Shown: in pieces, positions 60,120-64,000 of the stretch
Position numbering within the stretch: the stretch's first letter is position 1
Layout of the letters: each line of letters opens with the position of its first letter
Source: Deinococcus psychrotolerans
GTDB taxonomy: Bacteria; Deinococcota; Deinococci; Deinococcales; Deinococcaceae
Length of the DNA stretch: 64,000 nucleotides
Direction: 5' to 3'
Assembly: GCF_003860465.1 (NCBI RefSeq)
Contig: NZ_CP034183.1
Coordinates: forward strand, 1,318,501 to 1,382,500
Notes under the pieces: model-generated
Told to the model about the DNA's origin: nothing
The model's database searches: none
Seen by the model: the letters and a program-made list of their open reading frames with translations, nothing else
Translations under genes and position numbers: made by a program

Positions 60120-61010
60120 CTAGAACACCACCGTTTTGTTGCCCGACACCAGCACCCTATCTTCCAAGTGCGCTTTGACGGCGCGGGCCAAGACTTGGCG
60201 CTCCACGTCGCGGCCCAGCCGCATCAAGGTCTCGGGTGTTTCGCGGTGGTTCACGCGGGCCACGTCCTGCTCGATGATCGGCCCGGCGTCGAGTTCCTCG
60301 GTCACGTAGTGGGCGGTGGCCCCAACCAGCTTGACGCCACGCTGGAAGGCCGCCCGGTAGGGATTCGCGCCGATGAAGGCGGGCAGAAACGAGTGGTGAA
60401 TGTTGATGACCGGTACCGCGAGGCCGCGCAGCATCTCCCCCGACAGAATCTGCATATAGCGGGCCAGCACCACGAAGTCCACGCCCGCTTCACGGAACAG
60501 TCGCGCCTGCTCTTGCTCGGCCTCGGCTTTGTTGTCTTTGGTCACGCTGACTTGAGCAAACGGTACCCCGAACATCTCGGCGTCGCCGCACAGGGTCGCG
60601 TGGTTGCTGATCACCAGCGGAATTTCCACATCCAGCTCGCCCCGGCGCTTGCGAACCAGCAAGTCCAGAAAGCAGTGATCGTAGTTGCTGACCATAATGC
60701 CCATCCGCTTGGGCTGGGCGGTGTACCAGACGCGCCAGTTCATGTCAAACGGCTCGGCCACCTGCTGAGCAAAGGCCCGCTCGAACTGCTCTTTGGCGAG
60801 GTCTAAACCGTCAAGGTGAAACTCCATCCGCATAAAAAATTGCCCGCCCTGCGGATCGGTGGAATGCTGATCGGAGTGGATGATATTCGCGCCGTGATGG
60901 TGCAGAAACTGCGACACCGCCGCCACGATGCCTTTGCGGTCGGCGCAGGCGATGGTCAGGCGGGCGGTGTGGCGGGGATCGGTGCGGTCAAGACCTTGGG
61001 CCAGCGTCAT
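60120..61010 (-). CDS. purU: Formyltetrahydrofolate deformylase PurU
   Basis: PurU hydrolyses 10-formyl-THF to formate and THF, balancing the one-carbon pool. The 296-residue protein has an N-terminal ACT domain ([20 protein letters not shown]) and the formyl-transferase fold with [16 protein letters not shown] and [13 protein letters not shown] holding the Asn-His-Asp catalytic set. ATG 61010 is chosen because TAAACT (complement 61019-61024) lies just 8 nt upstream; earlier starts would lie upstream of the promoter. Its promoter overlaps that of the divergent aminopeptidase gene. Confidence 0.94.
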   Translation of the reverse strand: MTLAQGLDRTDPRHTARLTIACADRKGIVAAVSQFLHHHGANIIHSDQHSTDPQGGQFFMRMEFHLDGLDLAKEQFERAFAQQVAEPFDMNWRVWYTAQPKRMGIMVSNYDHCFLDLLVRKRRGELDVEIPLVISNHATLCGDAEMFGVPFAQVSVTKDNKAEAEQEQARLFREAGVDFVVLARYMQILSGEMLRGLAVPVINIHHSFLPAFIGANPYRAAFQRGVKLVGATAHYVTEELDAGPIIEQDVARVNHRETPETLMRLGRDVERQVLARAVKAHLEDRVLVSGNKTVVF

Positions 61011-61047
61011 ATCGGCTGAGTTTAGCTCACGGGGGTATCTTTGAGGC

Positions 61048-62175
61048 ATGGCCTCCGAACTCAGCGCATCCGGTTTCGTCAAACCAGACCTCGTCAAGTA
61101 CGATCCCGCCGCCCACGCCGAGCTGATGGCGGGCTACTGCATCGGCGCTCAGGCCGGCGAGCGCATTTTGCTCAGCGGCGGCGTGCAGACCCTGCCACTT
61201 TTTGAGGAAGTCGCCCGCGCCCTGCTGCGGCGGGGAGCTTTGCCGGTTTTGCGGCTGGAGTATCCGGGGCAAGCTGAAGATTTCGCGCAGCTGGCCTCCG
61301 ACCTCATCTTGGAAAGCCTTCACCCCGCCGAGCTGGCCGACGTTCAGGCCATCGACGGCAGTATCCGGCTGATGACCCACAGCTTGCCCAGATTGGGCGC
61401 TTCCACCGATCCCACGCGCCAGGCCCGGCGCGTCAAAGCTACGCAGCCGCTCAGCGCCGCCAGAAGCAGCAAAAAGTGGACGCTGACCCAGTACCCCACT
61501 CCTCAGGGCGCGGCAGCGGCGGGCATGGGCCTGCCCGAATACGAGGATTTCGTGTCAAGAGCAATGTTTCTCAACACCCCCGATCCGGTGGCCGAGTGGG
61601 GCAAGGTGCGCGTCCGGCAGGCCCAATTGATCGAGCGCCTCAGCCGCGCCGACCAGATCCGGGTTCTGGCTCCTCAAACCGATTTGACCCTCAGCGTCAG
61701 GGGCCGCACCTGGGCTAACTCGGACGGCAAGCGCAACATGCCCTCGGGCGAGGTGTTCGTGTCGCCGATTGAAGACAGCGCCGAGGGCCAGATTTATTTC
61801 GGCCTGCCCAGCGAGTACGCCGGACAGCCGGTAGAAGGTATTACGCTGCGCTTAAAGGCCGGTCAGATTGTAGAGGCCCACGCTGAAATCGGCGACGACG
61901 TGCTGCAAGCGGCGCTGTCCACTGACTCCGGTGCACGTTTTCTCGGTGAGATCGGCATCGGCAGCAACGATGGTATCCAGACGCCCAGCCGCAACATCTT
62001 GTACGACGAAAAAATCGGCGGCACGGTGCATCTGGCGGCTGGCCGCAGCTATCCCGAAACCGGCGGCCTCAACCAAAGCGCCATTCACTGGGACATGATC
62101 TGCGATCTTCGCGGCAACGGCGGCCAAATCCTGCTGGACGGCGAAGTGTTTCAGGAAAACGGCCTGTTTGTCTAA
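61048..62175 (+). CDS. M29 family aminopeptidase (thermophilic metalloprotease type)
   Basis: The 375-residue protein matches the M29 aminopeptidases (AmpT/AmpS). It has [31 protein letters not shown] and [21 protein letters not shown], supplying the Glu, His and Asp ligands of a two-metal site. It should release N-terminal residues from peptides in the cytosol. TATCTT (61036-61041) ends 6 nt before the ATG, a clear leaderless arrangement. Confidence 0.92.
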   Translation: MASELSASGFVKPDLVKYDPAAHAELMAGYCIGAQAGERILLSGGVQTLPLFEEVARALLRRGALPVLRLEYPGQAEDFAQLASDLILESLHPAELADVQAIDGSIRLMTHSLPRLGASTDPTRQARRVKATQPLSAARSSKKWTLTQYPTPQGAAAAGMGLPEYEDFVSRAMFLNTPDPVAEWGKVRVRQAQLIERLSRADQIRVLAPQTDLTLSVRGRTWANSDGKRNMPSGEVFVSPIEDSAEGQIYFGLPSEYAGQPVEGITLRLKAGQIVEAHAEIGDDVLQAALSTDSGARFLGEIGIGSNDGIQTPSRNILYDEKIGGTVHLAAGRSYPETGGLNQSAIHWDMICDLRGNGGQILLDGEVFQENGLFV

Positions 62176-62359
62176 GTTTGGGGCGAGCGCAGAGCGTTGA
62201 TAAAGGTGAACAGGATTGGGGTTCAGCGTCTTACCGACTGAGTTAACCTCAAAGCGCACTTTTACCGCTGGGCGGGTTGGCGAAGCTCCGGCCCCCATCT
62301 TGGCAATCTAAGGCGGGCAATCCGGGAGGAACCCCACTGGGGGGAGTTAGTTCGTCCGG

Positions 62360-62388
62360 TTGACAAACAAAGCCGGAAGGCGTACCTT
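62360..62388 (+). promoter_or_regulatory. Promoter of the ROK regulator gene
   Basis: TTGACA (62360-62365), a 17-bp spacer and TACCTT (62383-62388) form a near-consensus promoter. The transcription start at about 62395 excludes the in-frame starts at 62360 and 62390. Confidence 0.75.
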
Positions 62389-62464
62389 CATGAACGTTAA
62401 ACAACACCCATCTTCCTCATCTCGCCTGACCATTCAGGAGCTGTTCTCAGGAGTGTCATCGACC

Positions 62465-63811
62465 ATGCCGCAGCCTACCGAACACGTCGCCTTTGATCAG
62501 GCGGCCATCCGCAGCCGTCATCTGCTGCAACTGCTTTCGCGGTTGTGGGCGGGGGATCTGGCGCGGGTCGATCTGGCGCGTGAGCTGCACCTGTCGCGCA
62601 GCGCGGTGTCGTCACTGGTCAACGAGTTGCTGGCGGCCCGGCTGGTGCTGGAAGGCGGCGTGCGGGAAGATCAGGCCGCTTCGCAAACCGGGCGGCGGGC
62701 CACCCTGCTCTCGCTGAATGCCCAGGCGGCTTATCTGCTGGCCGTCGATCTGGGGGCCAGTCACCTGCGGGTAGACCTGCTCGACCTGCGCTGTCAGCCC
62801 CAAGCCAGCCGCCAGATTCCGCATGACGTGACTGCCGGGCCGCAGGACACCTACGCCCGCATCGCTGAGCTGAGCGGGGCCGTGCTCAGCGATGCGGGCG
62901 TCAGCAAAGCGCAGGTGGCGCTGGTGGGGGTCAGCGTGCCGGGGCCAGTCGATTTCGGTACGGGGGAGGTCATGGCCCAGCACATTCCCGGTTGGCACGG
63001 CGTCGCCGTGGCCAGTGAACTCGGTGCGCTGCTGGGGCTGCCCACGCTGGTCGAGAATGATGCCAACCTGGGGGTGCTGGCCGAGCACCGCTTCGGTGCC
63101 CATCAGGGCCAGCCGGACTTGGTGTACGTGAAACTCGCCACCGGCATCGGCGCGGGCATCATCTGCGGCGGGCAGCTCTACCGGGGATCACGCGGCGGCG
63201 CAGGTGAGATCGGGCATATCGCCATCAACGAGCAGGGGCCGGTGGGACGCAGCGGCGGCCCCGGCTCGCTGGAAAGCTACGCGGCGGCCCAAGTTCTGCT
63301 GCCGCTGGCCGCCGAGCGCCGCGCCGCTGGAGAAGCCACCCGGCTCCCCGAGCGCTTTACCCTGAGTGATCTGTTTGCCTCCCCGGACGATGTTCTGGTC
63401 AGGGGCCTGTGGCGCGAGGTCGGCCATCACCTGGGGGTGGCCATCTCGACGGCCCTCAACCTGTTCAATCCCGGCGCGGTGGTGCTGGGCGGGCGGCTGA
63501 CCCAGGCGGGCGACGCCCTGCTGAGCGCCGTGCGTGAAAGCGCCGCGCCGCGCACCATGCAAATCAACCATACCGGTGTCTGTATCGATTACTCGGAGCT
63601 GGGGACTGATGTGGGCGTGCTGGGTGTGGGGGCCATGCTGCTGGGTGAGTTACTGACCCCGCGCGGCCTGCGGCATCTGACTCAGGTTTCACGGCAAGAC
63701 GCCGTTTATTCAGCTCAGGCCAGCCGGGCACCGCCTGATAGGACACAACTGGCTCGTCCGAACCCGTATTTTTCTGAAGCGCTCGGCGCTTCTCCCAAAG
63801 GAGTTTTATGA
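62465..63811 (+). CDS. ROK family (NagC/XylR-like) sugar-responsive regulator lacking zinc cysteines
   Basis: The 448-residue protein has an N-terminal winged helix ([22 protein letters not shown]). A ROK kinase-like domain follows: [40 protein letters not shown] and [19 protein letters not shown]. Where ROK proteins carry the CxCGxxGC zinc motif, this one reads [14 protein letters not shown], with every Cys replaced. ATG 62465 is chosen because it lies downstream of the promoter and has AGGAG upstream. The stop overlaps the ATG of the following sugar-binding protein gene, so it probably regulates that uptake system. Confidence 0.87.
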   Translation: MPQPTEHVAFDQAAIRSRHLLQLLSRLWAGDLARVDLARELHLSRSAVSSLVNELLAARLVLEGGVREDQAASQTGRRATLLSLNAQAAYLLAVDLGASHLRVDLLDLRCQPQASRQIPHDVTAGPQDTYARIAELSGAVLSDAGVSKAQVALVGVSVPGPVDFGTGEVMAQHIPGWHGVAVASELGALLGLPTLVENDANLGVLAEHRFGAHQGQPDLVYVKLATGIGAGIICGGQLYRGSRGGAGEIGHIAINEQGPVGRSGGPGSLESYAAAQVLLPLAAERRAAGEATRLPERFTLSDLFASPDDVLVRGLWREVGHHLGVAISTALNLFNPGAVVLGGRLTQAGDALLSAVRESAAPRTMQINHTGVCIDYSELGTDVGVLGVGAMLLGELLTPRGLRHLTQVSRQDAVYSAQASRAPPDRTQLARPNPYFSEALGASPKGVL

Positions 63812-64000
63812 AAAAAAGCATCAAGAACGCCCTCGTGATCACCGCCGCTCTCGGCCTGACCGCCCAAGCCCTCGCCGCCGGCAAAATCGAGATCTTCTCG
63901 TGGTGGGCCGGTGACGAAGGCCCAGCGCTCGCCGCCCTGATCAAGCTCTACGAAACCAAATACCCCAGTGTCAAAGTGGACAATGCCGCAGTGACGGGCG
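63808..64000 (+). CDS. Extracellular solute (sugar)-binding protein of an ABC importer, N-terminal fragment
   Basis: Sixty-four codons are visible before the window ends. A signal peptide ([23 protein letters not shown]) is followed by [20 protein letters not shown], the classic opening of family 1 sugar-binding lipoproteins/periplasmic proteins. The start overlaps the ROK stop (ATGA) and has AAAGGAG at 63797-63803. A sugar ABC importer operon is expected to continue to the right. Confidence 0.85.
   Translation, partial: MKKSIKNALVITAALGLTAQALAAGKIEIFSWWAGDEGPALAALIKLYETKYPSVKVDNAAVTG

Overview
The window comes from a high-GC bacterium that is very probably a Deinococcus. The trehalohydrolase closely resembles the structurally studied Deinococcus enzyme. 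Many genes have a TANNNT -10 box only 5-8 nt before the start codon, the leaderless-mRNA layout known from Deinococcus. The gene set also fits: FUN14, YebC, a ferritin-like Tat lipoprotein, a PIG-L deacetylase of bacillithiol type and an M29 aminopeptidase. The genus is an inference from these features. The window is ordinary chromosome: I saw no rRNA, tRNA, insertion sequence, phage or CRISPR array.

Layout. 1-17 kb holds envelope and housekeeping genes: an LptF/G-type permease, fabZ, a tandem-fused SlyD-like FKBP, FUN14, an ECF sigma factor with a polytopic membrane partner, hisA, a GT4 glycosyltransferase, a PIG-L deacetylase, an ABC-2 exporter, an AT-rich lipoprotein, era, a DUF2330 protein, yebC, Uma2, an Rrf2 regulator, an OsmC/Ohr protein and an ABC exporter. 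17-24.6 kb is a sulfur island: DUF4395, siroheme sulfite reductase, cysC and cysH in one overlapping operon behind an inverted repeat, then sat from its own promoter, then a three-gene sulfonate/taurine-type ABC importer. 24.6-31 kb holds a multidomain secreted alpha-amylase, a RelA/SpoT-type alarmone synthetase, a ferritin-like Tat lipoprotein and a small exported protein.

31-38 kb begins with a SAM-I riboswitch and terminator controlling metH-metF-DinB, all overlapping by 4 nt. An orphan binding protein paralogous to the sulfonate importer and a 5'-truncated NUC1-type nuclease follow. 38-41 kb holds a cupin gene divergent from a MarR regulator that seems to use an ATT start, a PPOX flavoprotein and a lineage-specific basic protein. 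41-48 kb is glgX-treZ-treY, which converts glycogen to trehalose. 48-51 kb is a ZTP riboswitch with terminator, purH and folD. 51-64 kb holds an M16C peptidase, ruvA-ltrA, an AcuI-type reductase, an SDR, a paired SMR efflux system divergent from a TetR regulator with two identical-spacing operators, an EamA transporter, purU, an M29 aminopeptidase, a ROK regulator lacking its zinc cysteines and the start of a sugar-binding protein.

How the genes work together. Sulfate reduction, sulfonate uptake and methionine synthesis form one sulfur theme. purH, folD, purU, metF and metH form a one-carbon theme with two riboswitches reading ZTP and SAM. The amylase, GlgX, TreZ and TreY form an alpha-glucan/trehalose theme that fits a desiccation-tolerant organism. 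No entirely new multi-gene system stands out. The most interesting points are the FKBP fusion with a relic ribosome binding site, the repeat-bearing anti-sigma candidate, the ATT start, the shared AGTTGAC motif at sulfur promoters and several broken or rewired genes.
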